Below, piece after piece: positions 54,811 to 63,985 of a stretch of DNA of 64,000 nucleotides. Numbering within the stretch: the first letter of the stretch is position 1; every line of letters begins with the position of its first letter. The notes below the pieces were generated by a model. The model ran no database searches, was not told where the DNA came from, and worked only from the letters and a program-made list of their open reading frames with translations. This stretch comes from an uncultured Flavobacteriales bacterium (GTDB taxonomy: Bacteria; Bacteroidota; Bacteroidia; Flavobacteriales_G; Salibacteraceae). The translations under genes and the position numbers were made by a program. The stretch lies in NCBI GenBank assembly GCA_943788145.1, contig CALSPD010000020.1, positions 1 through 64,000 on the forward strand, given 5' to 3'.

Positions 54811-55557
54811 ATGGTTATTCTCATATTCTTCATCGCGCATTGGTACTTATCTCTGTTCACGCAGACATTTTTTCATCATCGATATGCGGCCCACCAAATG
54901 TTCACCATGAGCAAAGGTTGGGAAAGATTCTTTCAAATTTTGTCACTCATTTTTCAGGGTTCAAGTTATTTAAGTGCTTATACATACGGCATCCTTCATC
55001 GAATGCACCACGCTCATGCTGACACCGAATTGGATCCTCATTCGCCTAAGTATGACAAAAACCTATTTGCCATGATGTGGCGAACAAAAACGATTTATTC
55101 TGACATATTCTATGGCCGAACGCCAATTGATGAAAAATGGAAGAAAGATCTGCCGGAGTGGATTGCATTCGAAAAATTTGCAGATAGCTGGCCAGTTCGA
55201 ATTTTCTGGGGCGCGTTTTATGTCGCGTTTTATGTGGTGTTTGCCACGCACTGGTGGATGTACTTATTATTACCTATTCACTTTGTAATGGGACCAGCTC
55301 ATGGTGCTGTTATCAATTGGTTCGCTCATAAATACGGTTATAGAAACTTCGAAGTGGAGGACACTTCAATGAATCTAATGCCGGTAGACATCCTAATGTT
55401 AGGCGAAGGATATCACAACAATCATCACAAATTTGGCGGTCGTCCAAATTTTGGAGTGAAGTGGCACGAAATTGATCCTGTTTACATTTTCATCAAACTA
55501 TTCGACATGGTTGGCATCATCAAGTTGAAGAAACAACCTGTCAAAATCAAAGCGTAA
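54811..55557 (+). CDS. Acyl-lipid/acyl-CoA desaturase, fatty-acid desaturase type 1 family
   Basis: 248 residues, shorter than many family members, with four hydrophobic helices. The three histidine boxes that hold two iron atoms are complete: FFHHRYAAH, HRMHHAHAD and EGYHNNHHKFG. The N-terminal segment MVILIFFIAHWYLSLFTQTFFHHRYAAHQMF is the usual start of delta-9-type desaturases. Introduces a double bond into membrane fatty acids at the inner membrane. Upstream TATATTTG at 54742-54749 fits a -7 element, without a good -33. Confidence 0.92.
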   Translation: MVILIFFIAHWYLSLFTQTFFHHRYAAHQMFTMSKGWERFFQILSLIFQGSSYLSAYTYGILHRMHHAHADTELDPHSPKYDKNLFAMMWRTKTIYSDIFYGRTPIDEKWKKDLPEWIAFEKFADSWPVRIFWGAFYVAFYVVFATHWWMYLLLPIHFVMGPAHGAVINWFAHKYGYRNFEVEDTSMNLMPVDILMLGEGYHNNHHKFGGRPNFGVKWHEIDPVYIFIKLFDMVGIIKLKKQPVKIKA

Positions 55558-55558
55558 G

Positions 55559-55948
55559 CTATTTGCAACGATCTAATTGAAGCCTTATTTCAGCAATGGA
55601 ATAAGGCTTTTCTATGTCGTTTAGCTCCTTTAGAATGTAATATGTGAGGTTGGCTATCTCTATGTCCGACAATTGGCGATTGCCCGACATAGCTTCGTTA
55701 TAAGTCACCCCATTCACAGTGATTTCTCCTTCCAAGCCATAACGTATTATACAAGCCAGCTCATCCGAGTGGATATTAACATAGTCAGCATTACTAACTG
55801 GAGGAAACAACTGACCAAGCCCTTGCCCATTTTCCATGTGGCAACTTTGGCAATGCTTTAAGTATAATGACTTTCCCTGATTTTTTGGTTTATAATCACA
55901 AGCCGTGATTGTGATTAGCAATAAGCCAAACGAAGCGATAAATTTCAT
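55559..55948 (-). CDS. Lipid-anchored monoheme cytochrome c
   Basis: 129 residues. Lipoprotein signal MKFIASFGLLLITITAC (Cys17). Heme motif CQSCH in YLKHCQSCHMENGQGLGQLFPPVS, then the distal Met in TYNEAMSGNRQLSDIEIANLTYYI. A standard cytochrome c_I fold anchored on the periplasmic side. ATG overlaps the stop of the SCO gene, so it is co-translated with a copper chaperone for cytochrome oxidase. Confidence 0.92.
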   Translation of the reverse strand: MKFIASFGLLLITITACDYKPKNQGKSLYLKHCQSCHMENGQGLGQLFPPVSNADYVNIHSDELACIIRYGLEGEITVNGVTYNEAMSGNRQLSDIEIANLTYYILKELNDIEKPYSIAEIRLQLDRCK

Positions 55949-56604
55949 TTTAGCACAGACTTCTCGATCAAAATACTCCGAATATCATCCATCATCAGAT
56001 CTATTGATTCGGGATCAACACCATCATATATTCCTCTGATTTGTCGATTCTTATCCACCAAGAGAAAGGCTCCACTATGTGCAAATCCTCCGGGAGCTTC
56101 ATCATCCTTCTGAGCCGCAATCATATAGTGTTTGGCCATGCTGTAAATGCTATCACGATCGCCTGTCATAAAATGCCAGCGAGACACTTCGACATTTAGT
56201 TTTTGAGCAAACTCATGTAATCGTTCAACCGAATCTCGCTTTGGATCGATGCTATGTGACAATAAAACGAGGTCTGGTTCATTTTCAAACTCATCGTAAA
56301 TACGTAGCATTTGTTGCTTCATTTTCGGACAAATGGTTGGGCAGGATGTAAAGAAAAAATCAACAACGCAAACTTTGCCTTCTATGGTCTTCTCTGTAAT
56401 TTCTTCACCATCTTGGTCGTAGAAAATAAAGGGACGAATTTGAGTAAAAAGCGTATCGGTTATCAATCGCCCATCCACAATATTGTCCACAACTTTATAA
56501 GGCCCTAATACTGGCAATTCTTTCGCTGTTTGGTTGCTGCAAGCTTGAATAAATAACAATACTCCGAATGCACTAATGCCGCTCCGCCAAAACCTTCTTC
56601 CCAT
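55945..56604 (-). CDS. SCO1/SenC-family copper chaperone
   Basis: 219 residues. Signal and lipid-like Cys in LLFIQACSNQ (residue 22). Thioredoxin-like fold with the Cu-binding pair CPTIC in VDFFFTSCPTICPKMKQQML, and the third ligand His in FAHSGAFLLVDKN. Inserts copper in the CuA centre of cytochrome oxidase, or acts as a thiol reductase. Overlaps the lipoprotein gene upstream by 32 bases and the cytochrome gene downstream by four. Confidence 0.93.
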   Translation of the reverse strand: MGRRFWRSGISAFGVLLFIQACSNQTAKELPVLGPYKVVDNIVDGRLITDTLFTQIRPFIFYDQDGEEITEKTIEGKVCVVDFFFTSCPTICPKMKQQMLRIYDEFENEPDLVLLSHSIDPKRDSVERLHEFAQKLNVEVSRWHFMTGDRDSIYSMAKHYMIAAQKDDEAPGGFAHSGAFLLVDKNRQIRGIYDGVDPESIDLMMDDIRSILIEKSVLK

Positions 56605-57001
56605 CTTCTATACTCTTCAACATTAAATCATGAACGCGCTGTATGGCCTGAATTTCAGACTCGTAATATTTTATGGTGGCGTCATCCCCATTCGACTTCC
56701 CAAAATTGGGTTCATATTCTTGCATCCAAACCATCATTTCTTCGTGTGCCGAATCTAGCAATTGAATATGCTTCATTAAATGTATTCGATAGGAAATCAA
56801 GGAATCTGCAGTGTCGGATTCGTAGGTTTTTCGCAGCGTCTTTATATCCGAACTCAAATTCACAATTTCCCCCATTCGAGGCATCACTAAATCGTGAATT
56901 CGAATGCATTCCGATTGAAGCGCATTAATTTTTTCCTGTTTTTCACTAGTACATGCCATCATAGCAGGTATCATAAGTAACATCATCCACTTTTTCTTCA
57001 T
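56573..57001 (-). CDS. Helical lipoprotein, unknown
   Basis: 142 residues. Lipoprotein signal MKKKWMMLLMIPAMMAC (Cys17), then an all-helical, charged body (SECIRIHDLVMPRMGEIVNLSSDIKTLRK, YRIHLMKHIQLLDSAHEEMMVWMQEYE) rich in Met and His. The region HEEMMVWMQEY is a recurrent pattern in Bacteroidota proteins beside SCO genes. May bind metal, inferred only. Start overlaps the amidohydrolase stop (ATGA). Confidence 0.7.
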   Translation of the reverse strand: MKKKWMMLLMIPAMMACTSEKQEKINALQSECIRIHDLVMPRMGEIVNLSSDIKTLRKTYESDTADSLISYRIHLMKHIQLLDSAHEEMMVWMQEYEPNFGKSNGDDATIKYYESEIQAIQRVHDLMLKSIEDGKKVLAERH

Positions 57002-58176
57002 CCTTCCAATTCTTTATACGCCATCCAAGCCATGAGTCCAGAACCTGTTTCCAAACATTTCTCATCCACGTTGAATGTTGGTGTGTGCAATCCTTTCAAA
57101 GCACCATCAGGTCCATTTTTTGTCCCAAGCCTGTAGAAACAGCCCGGCATCAATTGGGTGTAAAATGAAAAGTCTTCGCCCGTCATTCGCATGTCGAGGT
57201 CAATGACCTGATTTTCACCTAAAAACTCAATCGCTTGCTGCTTGGAACGTTCAGTTAATTCTGGGTCGTTCAATACAAAAGGGTATCCAACTCGGATATC
57301 TACCTCGCAACGCCCTCCCATTGCCTCAGCCGTTTGGGAGGCAATTTTATCAATCAATTTATGCGCTTCTCTTCTCCATTGCTCATCAAATGTTCTGAAA
57401 GTTCCAGCAATATTGACCTCATTTGGAATCACGTTGGTCGCGCCATTAGCAATCACCTTTCCAAAGGACAACACAGTAGGCGTTCCGGGATGTGCTCGTC
57501 TGCTCGCGATCTGCTGCAGCGCAATGATGATGTGGGATGCAATCAATACTGGATCGATATTTCGTTCGGGGAGCGCTGCGTGCCCACCTTTACCAATTAC
57601 TTTCAAATAAATTTCATCGGCTGAGGCCATGTATTTCCCCGGTCTGAATCCAACCTTTCCAGCTTCTAATTCAGGATAAACATGTTGGCCTAAAATCGCG
57701 CTGGGTTTTGGGTTATCCAGCGCTCCCGCTTTTATCATAAGCGTTGCGCCCCCTGGAATTTGTTCTTCTCCTGGCTGAAAAATAAGCTTCACCGTACCGT
57801 TTAACTCGGATTGAATGTTCTTTAGAATCATGGCTACCCCAAGCAAAGAAGTAGTATGAACATCGTGTCCACAGGCATGCATAACGCCTTTATTCATCGA
57901 GCTATAATCGCAATCGTTTTCTTCTTGAATTGGTAAGGCGTCCATGTCTGCTCTTAAAGCGATTACCCGTTCATCGTTTTTTCCGTTGATCAAAGCCACA
58001 ATTCCTGTATCCGCCTTAACTTCAAAGGGAATATTCAGCTTAATCAACTGATCTTGAACGAATTTTGACGTTTCGTACTCCTTAAATGACAGCTCGGGGT
58101 TTTGATGTAAGTGCCGTCTTATGGCAATCAATTCATCCCTTATTTCTCTTGCCTTTTGTTTTATTCTTTCTTTCAA
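56998..58176 (-). CDS. M20-family amidohydrolase
   Basis: 392 residues. IRRHLHQNPELSFKEYETS, ALRADMDALPIQEEN, HACGHDVHTTSLLGVAM (metal ligands Cys, His), FQPGEEQIPGGATLMI (Glu) and MRMTGEDFSFYTQLMPGCFYRLGT with the last His in GLHTPTFNVDEKCL are all typical M20D residues. Two-zinc or manganese hydrolase removing an acyl or amino-acid group; this subgroup often acts on N-acyl amino acids. Overlaps neighbours by four bases on both sides. Confidence 0.92.
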   Translation of the reverse strand: MKERIKQKAREIRDELIAIRRHLHQNPELSFKEYETSKFVQDQLIKLNIPFEVKADTGIVALINGKNDERVIALRADMDALPIQEENDCDYSSMNKGVMHACGHDVHTTSLLGVAMILKNIQSELNGTVKLIFQPGEEQIPGGATLMIKAGALDNPKPSAILGQHVYPELEAGKVGFRPGKYMASADEIYLKVIGKGGHAALPERNIDPVLIASHIIIALQQIASRRAHPGTPTVLSFGKVIANGATNVIPNEVNIAGTFRTFDEQWRREAHKLIDKIASQTAEAMGGRCEVDIRVGYPFVLNDPELTERSKQQAIEFLGENQVIDLDMRMTGEDFSFYTQLMPGCFYRLGTKNGPDGALKGLHTPTFNVDEKCLETGSGLMAWMAYKELEG

Positions 58177-58556
58177 ACCGGACTTGCTTTAGAGAAGAAA
58201 ATGAGCCGGATGGCCATAACTAACATGAGTACTCCAAAAATCCGCTTCAGCATTAATTCATTCAAACCTAAGCTCAACTTCGAGCCGAAGTATCCTCCAA
58301 TCACAAAACTGAGCGCAATAACCACGGCATATTTCACATTAAGTTGCCCCTCGCGGTAATAGTTAAATGCCGCCATGGCAGCCACTGGAATAACAAGTAC
58401 ACCTAAGCTGGTGCCTTGAGCTGAATGCTGCGACATCGCAAGGAAAAACACCAACGCGGGCACCATAATCAATCCACCACCAATGCCAAACATGCCCGAA
58501 AATGCTCCTGCGGCAAAGCCGATGCAAACTAGAATGACGATTTCGTTAATGCTCAT
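58173..58556 (-). CDS. Short TauE/SafE-type membrane protein
   Basis: 127 residues, half the usual length but a known short form. VCIGFAAGAFSGMFGIGGGLIMVPALVFFL has the GxxSGxxGIGGG signature of sulfite exporter TauE/SafE proteins, with four hydrophobic helices. Likely a dimer making one transporter. Ligand unknown. In an operon with the beta-barrel gene upstream and the amidohydrolase downstream. Confidence 0.85.
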   Translation of the reverse strand: MSINEIVILVCIGFAAGAFSGMFGIGGGLIMVPALVFFLAMSQHSAQGTSLGVLVIPVAAMAAFNYYREGQLNVKYAVVIALSFVIGGYFGSKLSLGLNELMLKRIFGVLMLVMAIRLIFFSKASPV

Positions 58557-61500
58557 TAAAAGTCGAGTCCGAAGGACAAGTATGTTACTGGTTTCAAAAA
58601 TAGACCGTTTTCAACACCCCAAGCGTAGTCGAATCGCACGAAGTATCCCCATATTTTGGTACGAAGTCCCCATCCCACTCCTCCAATTATGGGATCGCTT
58701 TGGTTTTTGTAGGTTACCGTTACTGCTCCGTTTGTAACGGTTATGTTGTTAAAAGCATTTTCATCTGAATAAGGATTCGGGCCATTCCAAGCCGTGCCTA
58801 CATCGGCAAATCCTATAATCTGAAAATTGTATAAAAACTCGCTTTTAACAGGCTTATCTGTGAAGTACTTAACGACAGGCCATCGCAATTCACTATTCAC
58901 AACCAAAAAGTTGTTTCCATTTCGAGCGTTTTGAATAAACCCTCGCATATTGGTTGCAATGGTTTGAAAGGCATAGCCCTGATCTCTGGGAACATTGGTG
59001 GTATTGTCGAATCGATCTCTATTTGACAGCACAATCCAATTGTCCACGCTTCCCATATAATAAACCAACTTTCGTTGACCAAAACTCGAGCTACCCGCAA
59101 AGCGATTGGCCCAAATCAAATCTCGATGAATCTTTTGATAATGCCGAGCATCAAACCCAACAACAGAAAAGCCCGAATTCGGATTGATTACATCTCGGTA
59201 GTGTTCTCCAAATACTTTCATTCGAGAACCATTCAAAATATTCAATGACCTGTAAAGCGTATTATCAAAGATGTATTCTCCTTTTACCCCAAGGTAGTAC
59301 GCATATTTATCAGGCGTTTGCAGCGAACCTGCTTCGATCGCTTCGGTTACTTTCTTATCATATCTGCCTGTCACCGTAAATTGAAAGGCGTTCACCTCAT
59401 CAATCGCATATCGAAAAATTCCTCGCGCTTGGTACAAATAGGTCCGCTGAATGGAATCCGATCGATTATTGTCAATGAGCGTTTGTCGCTGAACGATGTA
59501 CTTTTTATCCAATCGTTTTGATCGATCTTCCAATGAAATGTAATACTCTGTCCCGCTGCTGTTGAACGAATAGCGAAAGCCTCCTTCTAGTTTATAATCT
59601 TCAAACACATCCAACATCCCAACCCTAAGGAAAGCCCCCATTCCGGGCATAATATAGGGCCCACCATTAAATGGTTGGTAAAGGTCGGTGGCATAATCAA
59701 AATCAAATTGCGTAGTCAAATCTGTAGCAGCAAATGCCAAGTTATAATTGCGTTGTTCAGGTACTTTGAATTTTGAAACGGGAACGATATCCAATGAATC
59801 CTTCACCTCAGCCTCAAATTTGGTCTCCTTCTTTTCACTCGCTTCTTTGACCGATTCTTCCTCGAACGTATAATTGGAAATATCGATTAATCCTTTGTCT
59901 GAGTCAACTTTTACAGGTTGTTCCAACTCTTCCACTTTTGGGGGTTCTGTCCCTTCTTCAAAAACACGCTTTCTTATGAGAATGATCCCATTTGTATCAA
60001 TAATCGGCACGGATTTCAGGGAATCTTGATCGATAATTACGGTTTGCCGAAACTTAGAATTAGCAGGCATTGCGAAGCCCGTATTCTGAGCTTGATCTAC
60101 TTTTTGCATTCGGTATTTTCCATCGAAACGAAAGAGGTCTATTGCTTCCTTGGAATCGCTATTAAAATCCGTTTCAATCAAATTTCGGGAGTATCCAGTC
60201 AGGCCTTCTGTTTTGGTGAAATACCGATAAGTAATAACCGTATCGATGGATTCAATCGTACTATCCAACCGACCAGCATATCTATTCCGAATACCCGAAG
60301 CATCACCTAAGAACAAGAACGATTCGCTATCTATCTCTTGGCCAAACACCTCATTTGATTTTGGGGAATTTGTTAGCCGCATTGCCACATTCGATTCGCC
60401 ATTTAAAGGCAAGGAATAAAGGTCTAAATGCTTTCCCGGTGCGTAATCCACGTAATTTCGCGCCATATCAACCGTGTCATTCATTCGGTTGGAAGAAAAA
60501 ATCACCTTGTCGCCCCAGAAACTTGGATAGCGATCATCATAAATATCATTGGTTAATTGCTTTTGACTGCGCGCTGCAACGCTGTATAAATAGATATCGG
60601 ACTGTCCTTTATTGATGGCTGAAAACAAGATTGATTTTCCGTCTTCGGATACCGTCATTTCAAGCACTTTTTCGATTCTCAATATTTCTGTTTTTGACTC
60701 TATGCCCTTTTCGGGATTGATCTGGTACATCCAGATTTGACCATGTCGCTCGGTGATTACCACAAATCGCTCGGTCGTTTCATTCCAATCGATTATTGGG
60801 TAAGATAAATCGTTGACTCGATCCAATCGATGGCCTTGTCGTAAAAAGCGTTTCCTTCTTCCCTTTTCGACATCAAATAGAAACACTTTAGTTTTACTCA
60901 AATTGTTTGACGTATAGGCAATGTAGCGCCCGTTGTCGCTGGATTTAATCTCGCTATAATCAATTTGCTTCTTTGTTTTTATGGGAAGAAACGCGCTGAA
61001 TTCTTGCGAACCTTCGGCATCTTGAGCATATCGATGCTCGAAATATCCATGCGCATCATTGAGTAATGTGGTCATAGATATACCCAAAACGAACATAAAT
61101 CCGCTCTCAACATTTCGGCTGACCCGCGCCATGTACATGATGTTTGGAATCACCTTTGATCCATAGGTCTCTCCAATATAATACCACAAAGATCGTCCAG
61201 CTATTTCCGCGTCAAGCCCTTTCAATCGATTGAAATTCTTGTATTTACCACTGAGGACTATGTCACGCAAACGGTCGTCTGCCTCAATGCTCCAAGGTTC
61301 GGTTGAGTACCAAGTAAGCCCATCGATGTACCAATCAGGAAAATTAAGCAAGGTTGTATTCTTGATCATTTCACGCCAATTGTCACCAAAAAGCATTTGG
61401 GCGATTAGCACTTCCGACACTCCTTTTCGAACTTGCTTTCGCAAATCGTTCAAATCACCGTTGTAGTAAACGAAAATTTTATTTCCTGCAATTTGTGTTT

Positions 61501-61864
61501 TCCCGCCAATGTTTGATTCATCGGTTTCGGGAATCCCAACATTGCTTTGCCGAAAATGCTCGAGCTTCTCGTAGACAACAAACTGAAGGCGCTCGCTTCG
61601 CACCGGATAATCAAAAAACCGCTCGACCTCACTAATCGTCTTATCAGCCTCTTTGGCGGTGAAAACCGCTAGATTCCTTCCTTCACCATAAAAGAAAACA
61701 GTGAAATCTGAAAATTCAAATTTTTGCCAGTCAAAGGTCTCAAATTGAACACGGTTCTTCCCAAATGGTTGATGCATTCCATGATAAAACTGGCCGCTTA
61801 CCTCCGCAGCAAAAGCCATGAATGAAGCTAAAAGGACTATGATATTAACTTTGCGAAAATTCAA
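58556..61864 (-). CDS. Large exported beta-propeller plus outer-membrane barrel protein
   Basis: 1102 residues, signal peptide LLASFMAFAAEVSG. N-terminal ~300 residues resemble a peptidase-like or TolB-type region (FEKLEHFRQSNVGIPETDESNIGG); the middle is a TolB-like propeller with repeated RYIAYTSNNLSKTKVFLFD, KSILFSAINKGQSDIYLYS, NKVIFSSNRMND-type PD40 blades. The final ~350 residues are amphipathic strands of an outer-membrane barrel, ending LSFGLDF with terminal aromatic. No clear homologue of known function. Last reader of this long minus-strand operon is the cytochrome gene at 55559. Confidence 0.8.
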   Translation of the reverse strand: MNFRKVNIIVLLASFMAFAAEVSGQFYHGMHQPFGKNRVQFETFDWQKFEFSDFTVFFYGEGRNLAVFTAKEADKTISEVERFFDYPVRSERLQFVVYEKLEHFRQSNVGIPETDESNIGGKTQIAGNKIFVYYNGDLNDLRKQVRKGVSEVLIAQMLFGDNWREMIKNTTLLNFPDWYIDGLTWYSTEPWSIEADDRLRDIVLSGKYKNFNRLKGLDAEIAGRSLWYYIGETYGSKVIPNIMYMARVSRNVESGFMFVLGISMTTLLNDAHGYFEHRYAQDAEGSQEFSAFLPIKTKKQIDYSEIKSSDNGRYIAYTSNNLSKTKVFLFDVEKGRRKRFLRQGHRLDRVNDLSYPIIDWNETTERFVVITERHGQIWMYQINPEKGIESKTEILRIEKVLEMTVSEDGKSILFSAINKGQSDIYLYSVAARSQKQLTNDIYDDRYPSFWGDKVIFSSNRMNDTVDMARNYVDYAPGKHLDLYSLPLNGESNVAMRLTNSPKSNEVFGQEIDSESFLFLGDASGIRNRYAGRLDSTIESIDTVITYRYFTKTEGLTGYSRNLIETDFNSDSKEAIDLFRFDGKYRMQKVDQAQNTGFAMPANSKFRQTVIIDQDSLKSVPIIDTNGIILIRKRVFEEGTEPPKVEELEQPVKVDSDKGLIDISNYTFEEESVKEASEKKETKFEAEVKDSLDIVPVSKFKVPEQRNYNLAFAATDLTTQFDFDYATDLYQPFNGGPYIMPGMGAFLRVGMLDVFEDYKLEGGFRYSFNSSGTEYYISLEDRSKRLDKKYIVQRQTLIDNNRSDSIQRTYLYQARGIFRYAIDEVNAFQFTVTGRYDKKVTEAIEAGSLQTPDKYAYYLGVKGEYIFDNTLYRSLNILNGSRMKVFGEHYRDVINPNSGFSVVGFDARHYQKIHRDLIWANRFAGSSSFGQRKLVYYMGSVDNWIVLSNRDRFDNTTNVPRDQGYAFQTIATNMRGFIQNARNGNNFLVVNSELRWPVVKYFTDKPVKSEFLYNFQIIGFADVGTAWNGPNPYSDENAFNNITVTNGAVTVTYKNQSDPIIGGVGWGLRTKIWGYFVRFDYAWGVENGLFLKPVTYLSFGLDF

Positions 61865-61935
61865 TATTCGATGCGCAATTAAGGCTCTAAAGGTAACTAC
61901 CGTGGATTGAATGACGAAACTAATTGAGTAAGCAA

Positions 61936-62577
61936 ATGATGCGCATAAAAAAATTTGTTTTCAGCCCCTTTCAAGAGAATAGCTATGTGGTTTACACAGA
62001 TGCCGGAAATGGCTGGATTATAGACCCCGGATGCTACTTTCCTGAGGAAAAGGAGGAATTAAAAAACTTCCTAACCGACAACAAAATCACCCCAACTCGG
62101 CTGCTCAACACCCATTGTCATCTCGATCACATTTTTGGCAATCGATTCGTTTGCGACACATATAATTTGCTTCCTGAATATCACAGTTTGGACCTTCCTA
62201 CGCTCGGAATGGCCGCAATTTCCGCAAAAATGTATGGGGTAAATGGATTTGAAGAATCTCCAAAAGCCAAATCTCATTTGGATAAATTAACCGAGCTGAA
62301 ACTAGATGACCAGCTATTCAGAATTGTTTTTGTGCCAGGACATGCACCAGGACATGTGGCATTCATTCATGACAAAGAAAAGCTCATCATTGGTGGCGAT
62401 GTGCTCTTTAGAGGGTCAATAGGTCGAACCGATTTACCAGGCGGGAGTATGGTCACATTATTACAATCTATAAAATCAGAATTTTTTACGCTTGCTGACG
62501 ATTTTGTAGTCTATTCAGGGCACGGTGAAGAGACCACGATCGGCTACGAGAAAAAACACAATCCCTTTTTAACTTAA
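61936..62577 (+). CDS. Metallo-beta-lactamase-fold hydrolase (glyoxalase II-like)
   Basis: 213 residues from ATG 61936 (MMRIKKFVFSPFQENSYVVY). THCHLDHIFG is the HxHxDH metal motif, GHAPGHVAF and GGDVLFRGSIGRTDLPGG follow, and the last His is in YSGHGEETTIGYEK. Resembles YcbL/GloB-type thioesterases that split S-lactoylglutathione or similar thioesters. Frame is open 12 bases further upstream at a TTG. Divergent from the large barrel gene. Confidence 0.9.
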   Translation: MMRIKKFVFSPFQENSYVVYTDAGNGWIIDPGCYFPEEKEELKNFLTDNKITPTRLLNTHCHLDHIFGNRFVCDTYNLLPEYHSLDLPTLGMAAISAKMYGVNGFEESPKAKSHLDKLTELKLDDQLFRIVFVPGHAPGHVAFIHDKEKLIIGGDVLFRGSIGRTDLPGGSMVTLLQSIKSEFFTLADDFVVYSGHGEETTIGYEKKHNPFLT

Positions 62578-62591
62578 ACTAAACAACTTTC

Positions 62592-63406
62592 ATGGAAGAT
62601 TTTCAAGCAATTATTGACCTCGTTATGGGCTATGTCGTTGAATATGGCATGATGCTCATTGGAGCTGCTATCGCGTTACTCATTGGTCTTTGGATCATAA
62701 AAAATGATGGTCAATGCGGCAGGCAATGTCATGACCAAACGCAACATTGACCCAAGCCTGATTCCCTTTCTCAAAAGCATATTAAACATTGGACTAAAAG
62801 CGGCATTATTTATAAGTGTTGCGGGAATGGTAGGCATAGAAATGACATCCTTCATTGCCATTCTGGGAGCCGCTGGTTTGGCCGTTGGACTCGCTCTTCA
62901 AGGCACGTTGCAAAATTTCGCAGGTGGGGTAATGATTTTACTCTTTAAAACCATTTAAAGTGGGCGATGTGTTGGAAGCCCAAGGCTGCATTGGTACGGT
63001 TAGAGAAATCCAAATATTCAACACCATTATGGCCACTCCGGATAACAAAATCATTATTATCCCAAATGGTTCTTTGGCAAATAGCTCGATGACGAATTAT
63101 AGCACCATGGATACAAGAAGGGTAGACTTATCCTTTGGAATTGGTTACGATGATGATTTTGACAAGGCAAAGGACATTATCAAGCGTTTGATTGCAGCTG
63201 ATGCCCGCATTAAGAATGATCCTGCTCCTTTTGTCCGTGTTGGACAGTTAGCCGACAGTTCCGTGAATATCACCACCCGAGTGTGGGTAGATGCTCCGAA
63301 TTATTGGGACGTACATTTCGATATGATAGAAAACGTGAAACGAAGCTTTGATCAGGAGAAAGTCAGTTTCCCATATCCTCAAATGGATGTGCATCTTGAT
63401 AAATAG
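62592..63406 (+). CDS. MscS-type mechanosensitive channel (two frameshifts)
   Basis: About 270 residues when repaired. Start ATG 62592 gives [20 protein letters not shown] and first helix [18 protein letters not shown]. An extra A in 62699-62704 and another in 62947-62950 break the frame. Removing them joins [19 protein letters not shown] and [23 protein letters not shown]3 is the classic [31 protein letters not shown]. Then the beta and C-terminal domains ([27 protein letters not shown]). Standard MscS length and sequence. Opens under membrane tension. Confidence 0.92.
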
Positions 63407-63464
63407 TGAAATGTGTTAATTACCAAGTAAGGATCATTATTTACATTTGACCCCAGTTAGGACT

Positions 63465-63502
63465 TGCGCACCTTATGGATAGGGGTATTTAAACGGTGCG
63501 CA
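63465..63502 (+). other. Hairpin in intergenic region, unknown
   Basis: TGCGCACC (63465-63472) pairs perfectly with GGTGCGCA (63495-63502) across 22 bases. It lies 60 bases after the channel gene, without a T run. The whole stretch from 63407 to 63985 holds no gene I can support; besides this hairpin it has the larger one at 63614 and the tRNA promoter. Confidence 0.35.
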
Positions 63503-63613
63503 GCCATTTCGGCTACGGATTTGCGATCGTTTTTACAAACAAACATTGCATTAGGTCATTGTTGAATGGGGATTCAGTTTCTCATTTGGCAGTGACCGAG
63601 CCGAATCGTTTTT

Positions 63614-63706
63614 GGGACATCTCAACCACGAAGGATCTCTAGGGTTAGAATGAACAAATTGAAATACAATTATTCATGATCTTTCGTAGAGATGTCCCTT
63701 TTTTTT
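63614..63706 (+). ncRNA. Long hairpin ending in a T run: terminator or small RNA/interspersed palindrome
   Basis: GGGACATCTC (63614-63623) pairs with GAGATGTCCC (63689-63698), and ACGAAGGATC (63628-63637) pairs with GATCTTTCGT (63678-63687) with one G-U, giving a 20-bp interrupted stem around a 40-base loop. Eight T follow (63699-63706). It is too far from the preceding gene (over 200 bases) to be its obvious terminator. A palindromic interspersed repeat or a small RNA with its own terminator both fit. Confidence 0.45.
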
Positions 63707-63874
63707 ATACTCAACTCAAAGGGTTAAAACTCCATGTACGTCCGCTTTGCTTTTGAACTCAAGTTTATGCTATACCCATTGAAGTATTCAACTGAAGAAG
63801 AAAGTTGAAATTGAGGCGTTAAATAACAGCCTTCGCTCACATTCATATTTTTTTTCAATGAAATGAATATTCAC

Positions 63875-63904
63875 TTGTTTCAGATTCGAAAATATTTACA
63901 TTTG
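63875..63904 (+). promoter_or_regulatory. Bacteroidota-type promoter of the tRNA gene
   Basis: TTG (63875-63877), 19 bases, then TACATTTG (63897-63904). This matches the -33/-7 layout of the Bacteroidota primary sigma factor (TTTG-N19-TAnnTTTG) exactly in spacing. It lies 81 bases upstream of the tRNA-Asp. Confidence 0.7.
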
Positions 63905-63985
63905 CCATCCTTTAAAAAAGGAAAAAGCAATTTCCGCTTCGACTGACTGTTGTCAGTGTCCCGATCACTCGGTGGTTGGAAACTT

